DNA from: Candidatus Firestonebacteria bacterium RIFOXYD2_FULL_39_29
GTDB lineage: Bacteria; Oederibacteriota; D2-FULL-39-29
Length of the DNA stretch: 64,000 nt
NCBI GenBank assembly: GCA_001778375.1
Contig: MFGV01000091.1
Location: forward strand, 1 to 64,000
Direction: 5' to 3'
Shown here: in pieces, positions 1 to 8,001 of the stretch
Numbering within the stretch: the first letter of the stretch is position 1
Layout of the letters: each line of letters begins with the position of its first letter
Made by a program: the position numbers and the translations under genes
The notes under the pieces: generated by a model
Told to the model about the DNA's origin: nothing
The model's input: the letters and a program-made list of their open reading frames with translations, nothing else
The model's database searches: none

Positions 1-22
1 GACCCTAAGAGGGTCTTTGTTT
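1..22 (+). terminator. probable rho-independent terminator at window edge
   Basis: A 6-bp stem (GACCCT/AGGGTC, positions 1-6 and 10-15) with a 3-nt loop is followed by TTTGTTTG. It probably ends a plus-strand gene lying left of the window. The stem may extend beyond the edge, so its strength cannot be judged. Confidence 0.5.
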
Positions 23-104
23 GCTCCTAATTTCTCAAAGATCGATTGTTCTTTGACATATTTCCCTATTTACTTCTTATAGGACATCTAGTTACAAGTT
101 CCAC

Positions 105-213
105 GTTACTAACGTTACTCAATGTTCAATATTTATGTGGTATAATTAAACTTAGCGTAGCTTCTCGCGCTTACCTTAAATTGTAAATCGTCATTTGTCA
201 ATCGTAAATCGTT
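105..213. repeat. degenerate-arm intergenic repeat, family C
   Basis: The left part is built of acgttact-like words. The centre (127-150) has ATTTATGTGGTATAATTAAA, related to the shared core seen near 43268, 17378 and 61345. The right part (178-212) is built of TGTAAATCGTCATT-like words and ends 2 nt before the aroF stop codon. No coding potential is seen. Confidence 0.65.
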
Positions 214-214
214 T

Positions 215-1228
215 TTAGAGTTCTCTCCCAATCACCTTTGCAATAGGCTTAAGCTCAGCCATCAACTTCTTGAACTTATCCGGCAAAAGCGACTGATCCC
301 CGTCTGACATAGCATCTTCGGGATTCGGATGAACTTCCAGCATAAGTCCGTCGCAACCTGCGGCTATGGCAGCTTTTGACATCGGCACTGCCCAGCGCCA
401 TTTGCCTGTGCCATGGGAAGGATCCACTATTACCGGAAGGTGGCTCAGGTGCTTGCATACAGCCACCGCAGAAAGATCGAGAGTATTTCTTGTCGCATCC
501 TCAAAGGTCCGGATACCTCTCTCGCAAAGCATTACTTTATAATTACCTCGGGACATTATATATTCAGCCGACATAAGCCATTCTTTTATTGTTGAAGAAA
601 GCCCCCGTTTTAAAAGAACCGGAACTTTACATTCCCCGACTTCCTTTAAAAGTTCAAAGTTCTGCATATTCCTCGCGCCTATCTGAATTATATCCGTATA
701 CCTGGAAACAAGGTCAACGGTACGTGTATCCATAACTTCAGTAACTATAGGTAGCCCCGTTAAGTCCCTTGCTTCAGAAAGAAGTTTTAATCCCTCCTCT
801 CCCATGCCCTGAAAAGCATAAGGAGAAGTCCGGGGTTTGAAAGCGCCCCCTCTAAGTATAGTAGCACCCGCCTCTTTAACTTTTTTTGCCACATCAAGCA
901 AAGCTTCGCGGCTTTCTACAGAGCAAGGTCCCGCCATAACCACAAGTTTTTTCCCGCCAATTTCAATATCCCTCACCTTAATTACCGTCGGTTCTTTCTG
1001 GAACTCCTTACTGACAAGTTTAAAAGGTTGAAGGACGGACATAACTTTTTCAACACCGGGCATTGTTTCAAGAGGCAGCTCTGCAAGGACACGGTCATCC
1101 CCTATAACCATGATCAAAGTTCTTTCAATCCCTTTTGAAACATGAGGCGTAAGCCCCGCCTTCTCCACCTTTTCTATTACGTGATTCAGCTCGTTATCAG
1201 GTGTTCCCGGCTTTAATACTATGATCAT
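215..1228 (-). CDS. aroF: 3-deoxy-7-phosphoheptulonate (DAHP) synthase
   Basis: This enzyme condenses phosphoenolpyruvate with erythrose-4-phosphate, the first step of the shikimate pathway in the cytoplasm. The 337-residue product has an N-terminal ferredoxin-like/ACT-like regulatory domain (about 1-68) followed by the TIM-barrel catalytic domain (about 75-337), the layout of the Thermotoga-type AroA-I-beta enzymes. Visible motifs are GPCSVES (100-106), RGGAFKPRTSPYAFQG (126-141), LLKRG and DPSHGTG. The N-terminal domain implies feedback control by an aromatic amino acid. It lies 117 bp downstream of hisC on the same strand, so the two are probably co-transcribed. The start is the only good ATG. 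Full length. Confidence 0.95.
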   Translation of the reverse strand: MIIVLKPGTPDNELNHVIEKVEKAGLTPHVSKGIERTLIMVIGDDRVLAELPLETMPGVEKVMSVLQPFKLVSKEFQKEPTVIKVRDIEIGGKKLVVMAGPCSVESREALLDVAKKVKEAGATILRGGAFKPRTSPYAFQGMGEEGLKLLSEARDLTGLPIVTEVMDTRTVDLVSRYTDIIQIGARNMQNFELLKEVGECKVPVLLKRGLSSTIKEWLMSAEYIMSRGNYKVMLCERGIRTFEDATRNTLDLSAVAVCKHLSHLPVIVDPSHGTGKWRWAVPMSKAAIAAGCDGLMLEVHPNPEDAMSDGDQSLLPDKFKKLMAELKPIAKVIGREL

Positions 1229-1246
1229 ATGACCCCCAAAAACATT

Positions 1247-1350
1247 TACTAGTGACTAATGACTACTGACTATTTATTGAGGTTTATTAAATATTTGGCG
1301 GGATTTCCCGCCTTCCTAAAATAGTCATTAGTCACTAGTACTTAGTCAAT
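1247..1350. repeat. degenerate-arm hairpin repeat, family B, between hisC and aroF
   Basis: The left arm (1248-1273) and right arm (1320-1350) are complementary runs of GACTAAT/GACTACT-like 7-mers; one arm has about one extra unit. The loop contains a GGCGGG-ATTT-CCCGCC hairpin (1297-1312). The hisC stop codon (TGA, 1348-1346) is formed by right-arm sequence. Confidence 0.75.
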
Positions 1351-2437
1351 TATTTTTTAACACTTTCTTCAATGCACCGATAAACCGACGATTCTGTTCC
1401 ATCGTTCCGATCGTCACGCGTATAGTTGTTCCGGTACCAATACATCTAACAATTATTCCCTCTTTCATAAGAGCCTCTGTCACCGGTTTGGCGTCAACCT
1501 TAACATCAAAAAGAATAAAATTTGCTTCTGACCTGACAAAAGTAATACCCATAGCTTCAAGCGCATCTCCGATCCATATCTTACCTTCATTATTCACATG
1601 TTTGCTCTCTTCGACAAACTTAATATCTTTGAGAGCTGCTATTCCCGCGCTTTGCGCAAGCAAGTTAACATTAAAAGGCTGTCTGGCTTTTCCAAGCAGT
1701 TCAATAAGTTCTTTCCTGGCAATGCCGTAACCCAGTCGCAGCCCGGCCAACCCGTAGATCTTGGAGAAAGTACGGAGAATAATTACATTTTTTCCCTCTT
1801 TGACATATTCAACGGATTCCGGATAGTCGGCCCGGCCCACATATTCGTAGTAAGCTTCATCCAGCACTACTATTACATCCTCAGGAACTTTTTTGAAAAA
1901 CTCATCAAGCTCATCTTTGGTGATCATAGTTCCGGTCGGATTATTAGGATTGGTTATAAATACTATTTTTGTCTTATTGGTAAATTTTTCCGCCATGGTT
2001 TTCAGGTCATACCCGAAATCCTTCATTTCAACAATTACTGGTTTAGCATCCGCAATCGTAGTAACCGCCTTGTACTCCACGAAGGTCAGTTTGGGATCCC
2101 CCTGCAATACTTCATCTCCGGGATTTAAAAAGACCTGGGAAATTAACAATAATAATTCATCCGAACCATTACCGAAAATAAGATTATCGGCCGGTATTTG
2201 TAAATGCTCAGCCACCGCTTTTCTAAGTTCAAAACAACTCCCCTCCGGATAAAAATACACCTGCTCAGCGGCCTTTTTAACCGCAGCAACCGCTTTTGGC
2301 GATGCCCCGAGAGGATTTTCATTCGAAGCCATTTTTATAACATCAGAGATCCCCAGCTCCCGCTGTACTTCCGCTACCGGTTTCCCCGGTATATATGGAG
2401 ATAATTTATCTATAGCATCCCGCTGAAGCTTTTTCAT
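1346..2437 (-). CDS. hisC: histidinol-phosphate / aromatic aminotransferase, class I/II PLP
   Basis: A PLP-dependent fold-type I aminotransferase that by family converts imidazole-acetol phosphate plus glutamate to histidinol phosphate; many HisC proteins also transaminate prephenate or aryl pyruvates. The 363 residues show SNENPLG (38-44), NPNNPTGT (163-170), DEAYYEY (193-199) and the lysine motif FSKIYGLAGLRLGYG with Schiff-base Lys226. No other his gene is nearby. The partner is aroF, so an aromatic-amino-acid role is at least as likely as histidine synthesis (inference). It has its own promoter (TTGACT-17-TAAAAT) and a clear SD CGGAGG before ATG 2437. The stop codon lies within the following repeat arm. 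Confidence 0.92.
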   Translation of the reverse strand: MKKLQRDAIDKLSPYIPGKPVAEVQRELGISDVIKMASNENPLGASPKAVAAVKKAAEQVYFYPEGSCFELRKAVAEHLQIPADNLIFGNGSDELLLLISQVFLNPGDEVLQGDPKLTFVEYKAVTTIADAKPVIVEMKDFGYDLKTMAEKFTNKTKIVFITNPNNPTGTMITKDELDEFFKKVPEDVIVVLDEAYYEYVGRADYPESVEYVKEGKNVIILRTFSKIYGLAGLRLGYGIARKELIELLGKARQPFNVNLLAQSAGIAALKDIKFVEESKHVNNEGKIWIGDALEAMGITFVRSEANFILFDVKVDAKPVTEALMKEGIIVRCIGTGTTIRVTIGTMEQNRRFIGALKKVLKNN

Positions 2438-2476
2438 ACAATTTCCTCCGATAAAAGTAATCCGTTAAATCGTCTG

Positions 2477-2505
2477 ATTTTAGCACAAAAAAGAAGGAAA
2501 GTCAA
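2477..2505 (-). promoter_or_regulatory. sigma-70-type promoter of hisC
   Basis: On the minus strand TTGACT (2505-2500) is separated by 17 nt from TAAAAT (2482-2477). The expected start near 2470 leaves a leader of about 33 nt with CGGAGG before the hisC ATG. Confidence 0.75.
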
Positions 2506-2528
2506 ACAACCGAGTTTTGCTGCAATCC

Positions 2529-2558
2529 TTGACTTTTCTTGATATCTTCTGATAAAAT
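2529..2558 (+). promoter_or_regulatory. sigma-70-type promoter of iorB (leaderless geometry)
   Basis: TTGACT (2529-2534), an 18-nt spacer, then TAAAAT (2553-2558). Only 7 nt separate the -10 box from ATG 2566, so transcription should begin at or next to the start codon. No SD is visible. It diverges from the hisC promoter. Confidence 0.7.
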
Positions 2559-2565
2559 GATTTTT

Positions 2566-3138
2566 ATGAAAACTATCAATGTACTTATAACCGGTGTCGG
2601 CGGGCAGGGAACCATACTTGCGGGAAAGATACTGGCAAAATGCGCTCTCGATTCCGGTTTTGACGTAAAATCAAACGAACTCCATGGGATGGCTCAAAGG
2701 GGCGGTTCTGTAACATGTCATGTACGTTTCGGAGATAAAGTATTCTCCCCGATGATACCGACAGGAGAGGCTGACTTTATGCTGGCAATGGAAGAGCTTG
2801 AAGCTCTGCGTTACCTCTCTCATATGAAAAAAACAGGTTATATAGTAATGAACAAACGGAATATAATGCCGTCCAGTCTTGAGAAGAAGACTGATGCTTA
2901 CCCCAAAGATATTCAAAAGAAGATAGAAAATCTGGATTTTAAGATCAAAGCTCTTGTCGCTCATAAAATAGCCCTGGAATGCGGCTCTATTAAAATAGAG
3001 AACATTGTCCTTTTAGGTGTTCTCTCAAAACAACTGCCTATTAAAGAAAATATATGGCATGCAGTCATCACGACTGCTGTTCCCCCAAAAACAATAGATA
3101 TGAACTTGGCGGCATTCAAATGCGGACAGGCAATCTAA
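2566..3138 (+). CDS. iorB: indolepyruvate:ferredoxin oxidoreductase, beta subunit
   Basis: The gamma-type (KorC/PorG-like) subunit of indolepyruvate oxidoreductase, which with IorA oxidises aryl pyruvates to aryl-acetyl-CoA using CoA and ferredoxin, or runs in reverse to make aryl pyruvates. It shows NVLITGVGGQGTILAGKIL at the N-terminus and HGMAQRGG, both hallmarks of the family. I chose ATG 2566 (190 aa) because the conserved domain begins directly there and the promoter -10 box covers positions 2553-2558; an upstream TTG (2539) would precede the transcript. The partner iorA lies about 9.4 kb away on the other strand, whereas the two are usually adjacent. The stop codon (3136-3138) touches the following repeat. 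Confidence 0.92.
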   Translation: MKTINVLITGVGGQGTILAGKILAKCALDSGFDVKSNELHGMAQRGGSVTCHVRFGDKVFSPMIPTGEADFMLAMEELEALRYLSHMKKTGYIVMNKRNIMPSSLEKKTDAYPKDIQKKIENLDFKIKALVAHKIALECGSIKIENIVLLGVLSKQLPIKENIWHAVITTAVPPKTIDMNLAAFKCGQAI

Positions 3139-3318
3139 TCACTAAGACTTAAATTCTAAGCACTAAACAAACTTAAAACCAAGCACTAAGAATAAAATTA
3201 TAAATTCTAAATAAAATCATTGTACCTATATAAATAAACTTCCTTAAGTTTAGTGCTTAATGCTTTAATCTTAGTGATTGTTTAGTTATTAGTGCTTTAG
3301 TCTCAGTGATTTTTTTAA
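3136..3318. repeat. degenerate-arm repeat, family D, after iorB
   Basis: The left part is a run of CACTAAG/GCACTAAAC/AAATTCTAA words starting at the iorB stop codon. The right part holds their complements (TTTAGTGCTTA, CTTAGTGATTG). The centre, around 3216-3250 (TTGTACCTATATAAATAAAC then CTTAAGTTTA), reappears around 58292-58335 with few changes, so these are copies of one element. Confidence 0.75.
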
Positions 3319-3331
3319 CCTTCATTTCGGA

Positions 3332-3360
3332 TTGACTTATTTCCTCTGTTTTGATAGAAT
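3332..3360 (+). promoter_or_regulatory. promoter of the first symporter operon
   Basis: TTGACT (3332-3337), a 17-nt spacer, TAGAAT (3355-3360). The predicted start near 3367 gives a leader of about 77 nt before the small membrane protein at 3444. Confidence 0.75.
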
Positions 3361-3366
3361 TTATAT

Positions 3367-3443
3367 CAATTCTGTGAAGAGCTCCTGAAAAACGCCCGGG
3401 CATGGGGTTTAACGACTCTTCCTGATGGAGGTGACCTCCTCAT
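3367..3443 (+). promoter_or_regulatory. structured 5' leader with self-complementary ribosome binding site
   Basis: The leader can form a closing stem GAAGAG/CTCTTC (3376-3381 with 3416-3421) around a hairpin AAAC-G-CCC / GGG-GTTT (3390-3397 with 3404-3410). Next comes GGAGGTGACCTCC (3427-3439), in which a perfect 8-nt Shine-Dalgarno (GGAGGTGA) lies inside a 5-bp palindrome and can therefore be hidden. I cannot assign it to a known riboswitch class. Control of translation start is an inference. Confidence 0.4.
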
Positions 3444-3617
3444 ATGCTAGGACTCGAAGGAACAGGTGTTGCACTGGCGTATATCTTTACCATTTTGGCG
3501 ACTCTTCTTTGCATCGTCTACGGCTGGGTTAATTGGAACAAAGGCGATGAGCACGAAAAAAAAGAGGTAAAGGAAGAGATAAAATGGGAAAAGAAAGATT
3601 CTAAATTAACCAAGTAA
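3444..3617 (+). CDS. small one-helix symporter accessory protein (57 aa)
   Basis: This 57-residue protein begins MLGLEGTGVALAYIF, has one membrane helix (about 8-28, ending CIVYGWVNW) and then a strongly charged, Lys/Glu-rich cytoplasmic tail. It matches my recollection of the 'symporter small accessory protein' type, which precedes SSS-family transporters. The context fits: it starts after a perfect SD (GGAGGTGA, 9 nt from the ATG) and ends 33 nt before a sodium:solute symporter on the same transcript. A role in stability or assembly of the symporter is inferred from context only. Confidence 0.8.
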   Translation: MLGLEGTGVALAYIFTILATLLCIVYGWVNWNKGDEHEKKEVKEEIKWEKKDSKLTK

Positions 3618-3650
3618 AAATCCAATACAATATTTTCCAGGGGGACAAAT

Positions 3651-5441
3651 ATGGAAATCAGTTTATTAATGATCATTACTGTTGTTATATATCTTTTAGC
3701 AACAGCAATATTCGGATATATCGGATACAAACAAACGGCAAACTCCTCCGATTTCCTGGTCGCAGGGAGAAAGCAGCACCCTATGATAATGGCCCTTTCT
3801 TACGGTGCCACTTTCATCTCCACCTCAGCCATAGTCGGCTTTGGCGGAGCTGCAGCTTCAATGGGTATGGGTATGCTCTGGCTTACCTTCCTTAATATTT
3901 TCGTCGGAATCTTCATTGCCTTCGTTTATTTCGGAAAACGTACCAGAAAAATGGGGCACAGTCTGGATGCGCATACTTTTCCGGAGCTTATGGGCAGGCG
4001 ATATGAATCACGCTTTATACAGGGCGCTTCCGGGCTTCTCATTTTCATTTTCATGCCTCTTTATGCAGGTGCAGTCATGATAGGAGGCGCAGTTTTTTTA
4101 CAGCAAGTATTTGGCATCAATTATGAAGTTGCTCTTTTATTCTTCGCGGCGATAACTGCGGTTTATGTTGTCTTCGGCGGAATGAAAGGTGTAATGTACA
4201 CCGACGCTTTCCAGGGCGCAATAATGTTCATAGGTATGGCGATTCTTCTGGTATTTACTTATGTAAAACTCGGAGGGGTCATAACAGCGCATGAAAAACT
4301 AACAGCGCTTGCACCAATGGTTCCGGCAGGTATGGCAAAAGCCGGACATCAAGGTTGGACGTCAATGCCTAAATTTGCTTCCCCGATGTGGATGTCCCTT
4401 GTTACCACACTTGTAATGGGTGTCGGTCTCGGAGTGCTCGCACAACCGCAGCTTTCGGTAAGATTTATGACGGTAAAATCCAATAAAGAACTCAACCGTG
4501 CGGTGATCATCGGCGGTATTTTTATTTTGATGATGACCGGAGTCGCTTTTACGGTTGGGGCGCTTTCAAACGTCTATTTTGTTGAAAAATACAAGATGAT
4601 CTCTTTAGATGTGACCAAAACTGATCCTGCAGTACTTAAAGCAATGGACGAGGGCACTTATATTCCTCCAAAAGAGGAACAGACCGCTCCCGCAAAAACA
4701 GTTCCGGTAACGGCAGTAAAGGCAGCGGAAGCAACTGCACCTGCGGCGGCAAAACCTCCGGAGCGTAAAGCAGTGCCTGATAATATTATCCCGATCTATA
4801 TCGCGAAAGCGATGCCTGAATGGTTCACCGCGCTTTTCATGGTAACCCTTCTAGCGGCGGCAATGTCCACACTTTCTTCCCAATTTCATACCATGGGAAC
4901 AGCGCTTAGCCGCGACTTTTACGAGAAAGGTTTGGAGATAAAATCAAAGAACACCCTTCTTCTTAATAAATTAGGGACCAGCATCGGCATTATTTTTGCA
5001 GTCGTTGTTGCCTGGCTGCTTCCAAAAGCGCTTGAGGGCGGTTCAAACATAATAGCAATAGGAACATCCCTTTTCTTCGGGCTTTGTGCCACAGCATTCA
5101 TCCCGATGTATATCGGTGCACTTTACTCAAAAACGGTAACGAAGACAGCAGCTATAGCCAGCTTCCTTATAGGCTCCTTAACAAGCTTGTTCTGGATGAC
5201 CTTCTTTCATACCAAGGAATCAGCTGCGCTGAAAATCTGCAAATTTATATTCAATAAAGACACTCTTGCTGCAAACCCGGTTATAGCGACACTTGATCCC
5301 ATAGTAGTGGCACTTCCGGTCTCCTTCATCGTGATAGTGGTTGTAAGTTTAATGACAAAGAAAACCGAAGAAAAGCACTTAAAAAAGTGCTTTGAAGGAA
5401 TTGAGAAATTAGCGGCAAAGACCGCAAAAGGAGGCAAATAA
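3651..5441 (+). CDS. sodium:solute symporter family (SSS) transporter
   Basis: A 596-residue inner-membrane Na+-coupled transporter of the SSS/LeuT fold. The family signature region is visible: SDFLVAGRKQ after helix 1, a GATFISTSAIVGFGGAAA helix 2, and FGGMKGVMYTDAFQG in the helix 5-6 region. About 12-13 hydrophobic segments are expected. The substrate cannot be read from sequence; the neighbours (paaK, ior) suggest an organic acid (inference). A hydrophilic Ala/Pro/Lys-rich insert at about 343-378 (for example TAPAKTVPVTAVKAAEA) interrupts a loop and is unusual for the family. SD AGGGGG precedes ATG 3651. It is in an operon with the 57-aa protein upstream and the DUF2490 barrel 1 nt downstream. 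Confidence 0.92.
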   Translation: MEISLLMIITVVIYLLATAIFGYIGYKQTANSSDFLVAGRKQHPMIMALSYGATFISTSAIVGFGGAAASMGMGMLWLTFLNIFVGIFIAFVYFGKRTRKMGHSLDAHTFPELMGRRYESRFIQGASGLLIFIFMPLYAGAVMIGGAVFLQQVFGINYEVALLFFAAITAVYVVFGGMKGVMYTDAFQGAIMFIGMAILLVFTYVKLGGVITAHEKLTALAPMVPAGMAKAGHQGWTSMPKFASPMWMSLVTTLVMGVGLGVLAQPQLSVRFMTVKSNKELNRAVIIGGIFILMMTGVAFTVGALSNVYFVEKYKMISLDVTKTDPAVLKAMDEGTYIPPKEEQTAPAKTVPVTAVKAAEATAPAAAKPPERKAVPDNIIPIYIAKAMPEWFTALFMVTLLAAAMSTLSSQFHTMGTALSRDFYEKGLEIKSKNTLLLNKLGTSIGIIFAVVVAWLLPKALEGGSNIIAIGTSLFFGLCATAFIPMYIGALYSKTVTKTAAIASFLIGSLTSLFWMTFFHTKESAALKICKFIFNKDTLAANPVIATLDPIVVALPVSFIVIVVVSLMTKKTEEKHLKKCFEGIEKLAAKTAKGGK

Positions 5442-5442
5442 T

Positions 5443-6207
5443 ATGAAGAAGCTGGCAATAGGAATACTGGCAGTAATTGTACTTTTCACAGGAACAATGG
5501 CAGCGGAAACAAGAACTAAAAGAATGTGGGAAAACCTGAACATCACCACTCTTCTTTCTCCCGATCTCTCTTTCACGGTAATGCCCGGACATAGATGGGA
5601 ATTTGGAAGGAACTCGGGCAGCACAGTTGACACGTACTTTATGGAACTGTTTGTAGGACCTAACTACGCATTAAAGATTAATGATTCATTTAAGCTCAAG
5701 CTGTCTTTATGGTACTACTATATGTATTTTCCGAACAGATTCACGGAAACTGCTCCTTTTTCCCACAACATAGAAGTAATACCGACAATAGAATGGAAGA
5801 CTAGCGACAGACTTACTATCGCAAACAGAATAATCTCCCATAATACAATTTATTCCTCCTGCTATACGACTGATGATTTAAGAAGCGGATTCTCTTCAAT
5901 GATAAGGGAAATGCTAAGTATCACCTATAAACTTCCTGAAATAGATCAAAACCTGAGCCTCATCCTGTCTGATGAATTATTCATCGGTATTCTTGAGGAC
6001 GCCGAAGCAGCCCCATCAGCACTTGGCTTCTACAGAAACGGCATCAACTCAAACCGTCTTTATGCCGGCTTCTCTTATGCTTTCAGCCCGACGTTTATCG
6101 TTGTCCCTCAGGTTATCTACGAGACCAACTATGACGCAGCCGGAACACTTACAGGCACTAACTTTAATTTCTACCTGACTGTGACGTATCTTTTCAAAGC
6201 TTTTTAA
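5443..6207 (+). CDS. DUF2490-type outer membrane beta-barrel protein
   Basis: The 254-residue product has a signal peptide (MKKLAIGILAVIVLFTGTMA, cleavage near residue 21). The rest alternates polar and aromatic residues and ends in an aromatic strand (YLTVTYLFKAF), typical of an outer-membrane barrel. The WENLNITTLLSPDLSFTVMP and HNIEVIPTIEW regions resemble DUF2490 proteins. It starts 1 nt after the symporter stop with AGGAGG in the symporter's last codons, so it is translationally coupled. Being in one transcript with an inner-membrane symporter suggests an outer-membrane entry route for the same solute (inference). A strong terminator follows. Confidence 0.8.
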   Translation: MKKLAIGILAVIVLFTGTMAAETRTKRMWENLNITTLLSPDLSFTVMPGHRWEFGRNSGSTVDTYFMELFVGPNYALKINDSFKLKLSLWYYYMYFPNRFTETAPFSHNIEVIPTIEWKTSDRLTIANRIISHNTIYSSCYTTDDLRSGFSSMIREMLSITYKLPEIDQNLSLILSDELFIGILEDAEAAPSALGFYRNGINSNRLYAGFSYAFSPTFIVVPQVIYETNYDAAGTLTGTNFNFYLTVTYLFKAF

Positions 6208-6222
6208 GAAAGCACTACTATC

Positions 6223-6257
6223 AGAAAGGGCAGCTAATGCTGCCCTTTCTTTTTTTC
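6223..6257 (+). terminator. strong rho-independent terminator
   Basis: A perfect 12-bp stem, AGAAAGGGCAGC (6223-6234) with GCTGCCCTTTCT (6239-6250), loop TAAT, followed by a T run. It ends the first symporter-DUF2490 transcript. Confidence 0.92.
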
Positions 6258-6297
6258 CATAACCCGCAACTCGTAACCCGTTACCGTTTTTATTTAA

Positions 6298-6326
6298 TTT
6301 ACATCATCTATCCTATATTATATAAT
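6298..6326 (+). promoter_or_regulatory. promoter of the second symporter operon
   Basis: TTTACA (6298-6303), a 17-nt spacer, TATAAT (6321-6326). The predicted start near 6333 leaves about 27 nt before the 32-aa reading frame at 6360. Confidence 0.8.
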
Positions 6327-6359
6327 ATGAAAACATCTTAAATTTCATGGAGGCATAAA

Positions 6360-6458
6360 ATGTTTGGTCTTCCGCTTAACACGTTTCTCGGAGTAACATT
6401 GATTCCAATTACAATAATGCTTGCGTTAACTATCTGGGCTTTGAGATTTAAGGAGTAG
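6360..6458 (+). CDS. 32-residue single-helix membrane peptide paired with a symporter
   Basis: A short frame with GGAGG 6 nt before its ATG encodes MFGLPLNTFLGVTLI and then a second hydrophobic half ending LTIWALRFKE: one membrane helix with a short positive/negative tail. Its last codons (AAGGAG then TAG) supply the SD for the symporter that starts 2 nt later, so translation is coupled. I recognise no named family. The position mirrors the 57-aa protein before the other symporter; both start M-(F/L)-G-L. Confidence 0.7.
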   Translation: MFGLPLNTFLGVTLIPITIMLALTIWALRFKE

Positions 6459-6460
6459 CC

Positions 6461-7987
6461 ATGGGCAATTCAATTATTAACATAGCCGTCATAATTGCGT
6501 ATTTCCTCGCTCTCTTACTTATAGGATATGCTGCCTCAAGAAAAATAAAATCCACCTCCGATTTTATAGTCGGCGGACGAGAACTCAATTTCTGGGTTTT
6601 CGTGCTTCTCATCATCTCCTCCTGCGCCTCCGGTATGTCGCTACTTGGTTCAGCTGGTCTTGGATATAAAACCGGCTGGCCAACCATCTGGGAACAGATG
6701 CTGGTACCGCTGGCTTGCGCACTCTCAATTTTCCTTTTCGGCACAAAGATTTACCGTGTAAGCCAGAAGAAGAATTTTGTTACAATCCAGGATTATCTCT
6801 CTTTAAGATACAACAGCACGAAGTCAATAAGAACTCTTTCTTCCATAATCGTCATAATAGTCTCAACAATATACCTTTCAGGTCAATACACGGCTATAAG
6901 TATAACTATGGGTTGGCTTTTTAAAATGCCCCACGAATACGCACTTCTTCTTGGCGCTGTTATTGTCATGCTTTACGTTATCCTGGGCGGCCTTTACGCC
7001 GTGGCCTGGACCGCTCTTTTTCAGGGAATTATAATAATCGTCGGAGTTTTAGTAGTAGCCCCGTTTATTATCGGAAATGCCGGCGGACTTACGCACATAA
7101 ACGAAAATCTTGCAAAGATAGATCCAAATATGCTTGCGCTGGCTTTCCCGCAGGCTCACCCGCCTGTAGCGCCTTACGCTTTTGCCACTCCTTTATACCT
7201 GGTCTCTTTTGCAATCCTGCTCGGGCTTGGACTGGCTTCCGCGCCTCATGTCGTCAGCAACTCTCTTTCTGCAAAGAAATACAAATATTTTAAGTGGGCT
7301 CCTCTTGCCGCCTTTGGTATATATCTAGTTGTTTTTTATCTCATAAAGATCTCAGGCTATGCTGCCAGATCAATGGTTTATGATAAAACTTTGACCCTGC
7401 CGAATGTTGCCAATGCCGCTGACTACTCTTTTATAGCCGCAATCCAGATGGCAATGCCGGAATTTATCTGGCCCGTCTTCGCCATCATTGTTCTTTCAGC
7501 CGTGCTTACCACTACCGACAGTCTGATGCTCAGGATCGGGTCTTCTTTCAGCTGGGATATTTATAAGAATTTCTTAAAACCTGACGCAACAGACAAGCAG
7601 ATAAACAATGTTAACAGGATAGTTATTGTAGTAGCGGCCCTCGGAACTATGATAGCGGCTATAAAGCCGCCGGAGCTTCTAGCCTGGCTGATTTGGACAG
7701 GTATAGGAATAATGCTCTCCACATTTGTTGCTCCCATTCTTTTCGGTCTTTACTGGAGACGCACGACTAAAGAAGGCGCTTTCTGGGGCATGCTCTCCGG
7801 CCTCATATCCGCTCTCGGATTCGGTTACATTGCTAAATTTGTAACTAAATTCCCGGTGGATTTTTCAATACTAAGTTTTACCGTCTCCGTGGTAGTTCTG
7901 ATTGTTGTCAGTCTATGTACAAAACCGGTACCGGACAGCATACTTGATGAGACAGAAACAGGTTTTTATATTAATAAGAGATCCTGA
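6461..7987 (+). CDS. sodium:solute symporter family (SSS) transporter
   Basis: A second Na+:solute symporter, 508 residues, without the Ala/Pro insert of the first. It shows the same landmarks: SDFIVGGREL after helix 1, SGMSLLGSAGLGYKTGW in helix 2, and LGGLYAVAWTALFQG for the helix 5-6 signature. TTDSLMLRIGSSFSWDIY corresponds to the conserved TTxxS...SxxxxxDIY region near helix 8-9. It is closest in layout to the proline/pantothenate-type SSS branch, but the substrate is undetermined. The start uses the SD inside the preceding 32-aa gene. paaK follows 14 nt after its stop region, linking transport to acyl-CoA ligation. Confidence 0.93.
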   Translation: MGNSIINIAVIIAYFLALLLIGYAASRKIKSTSDFIVGGRELNFWVFVLLIISSCASGMSLLGSAGLGYKTGWPTIWEQMLVPLACALSIFLFGTKIYRVSQKKNFVTIQDYLSLRYNSTKSIRTLSSIIVIIVSTIYLSGQYTAISITMGWLFKMPHEYALLLGAVIVMLYVILGGLYAVAWTALFQGIIIIVGVLVVAPFIIGNAGGLTHINENLAKIDPNMLALAFPQAHPPVAPYAFATPLYLVSFAILLGLGLASAPHVVSNSLSAKKYKYFKWAPLAAFGIYLVVFYLIKISGYAARSMVYDKTLTLPNVANAADYSFIAAIQMAMPEFIWPVFAIIVLSAVLTTTDSLMLRIGSSFSWDIYKNFLKPDATDKQINNVNRIVIVVAALGTMIAAIKPPELLAWLIWTGIGIMLSTFVAPILFGLYWRRTTKEGAFWGMLSGLISALGFGYIAKFVTKFPVDFSILSFTVSVVVLIVVSLCTKPVPDSILDETETGFYINKRS

Positions 7988-8001
7988 AAAGGAGAAGTAA
8001 T

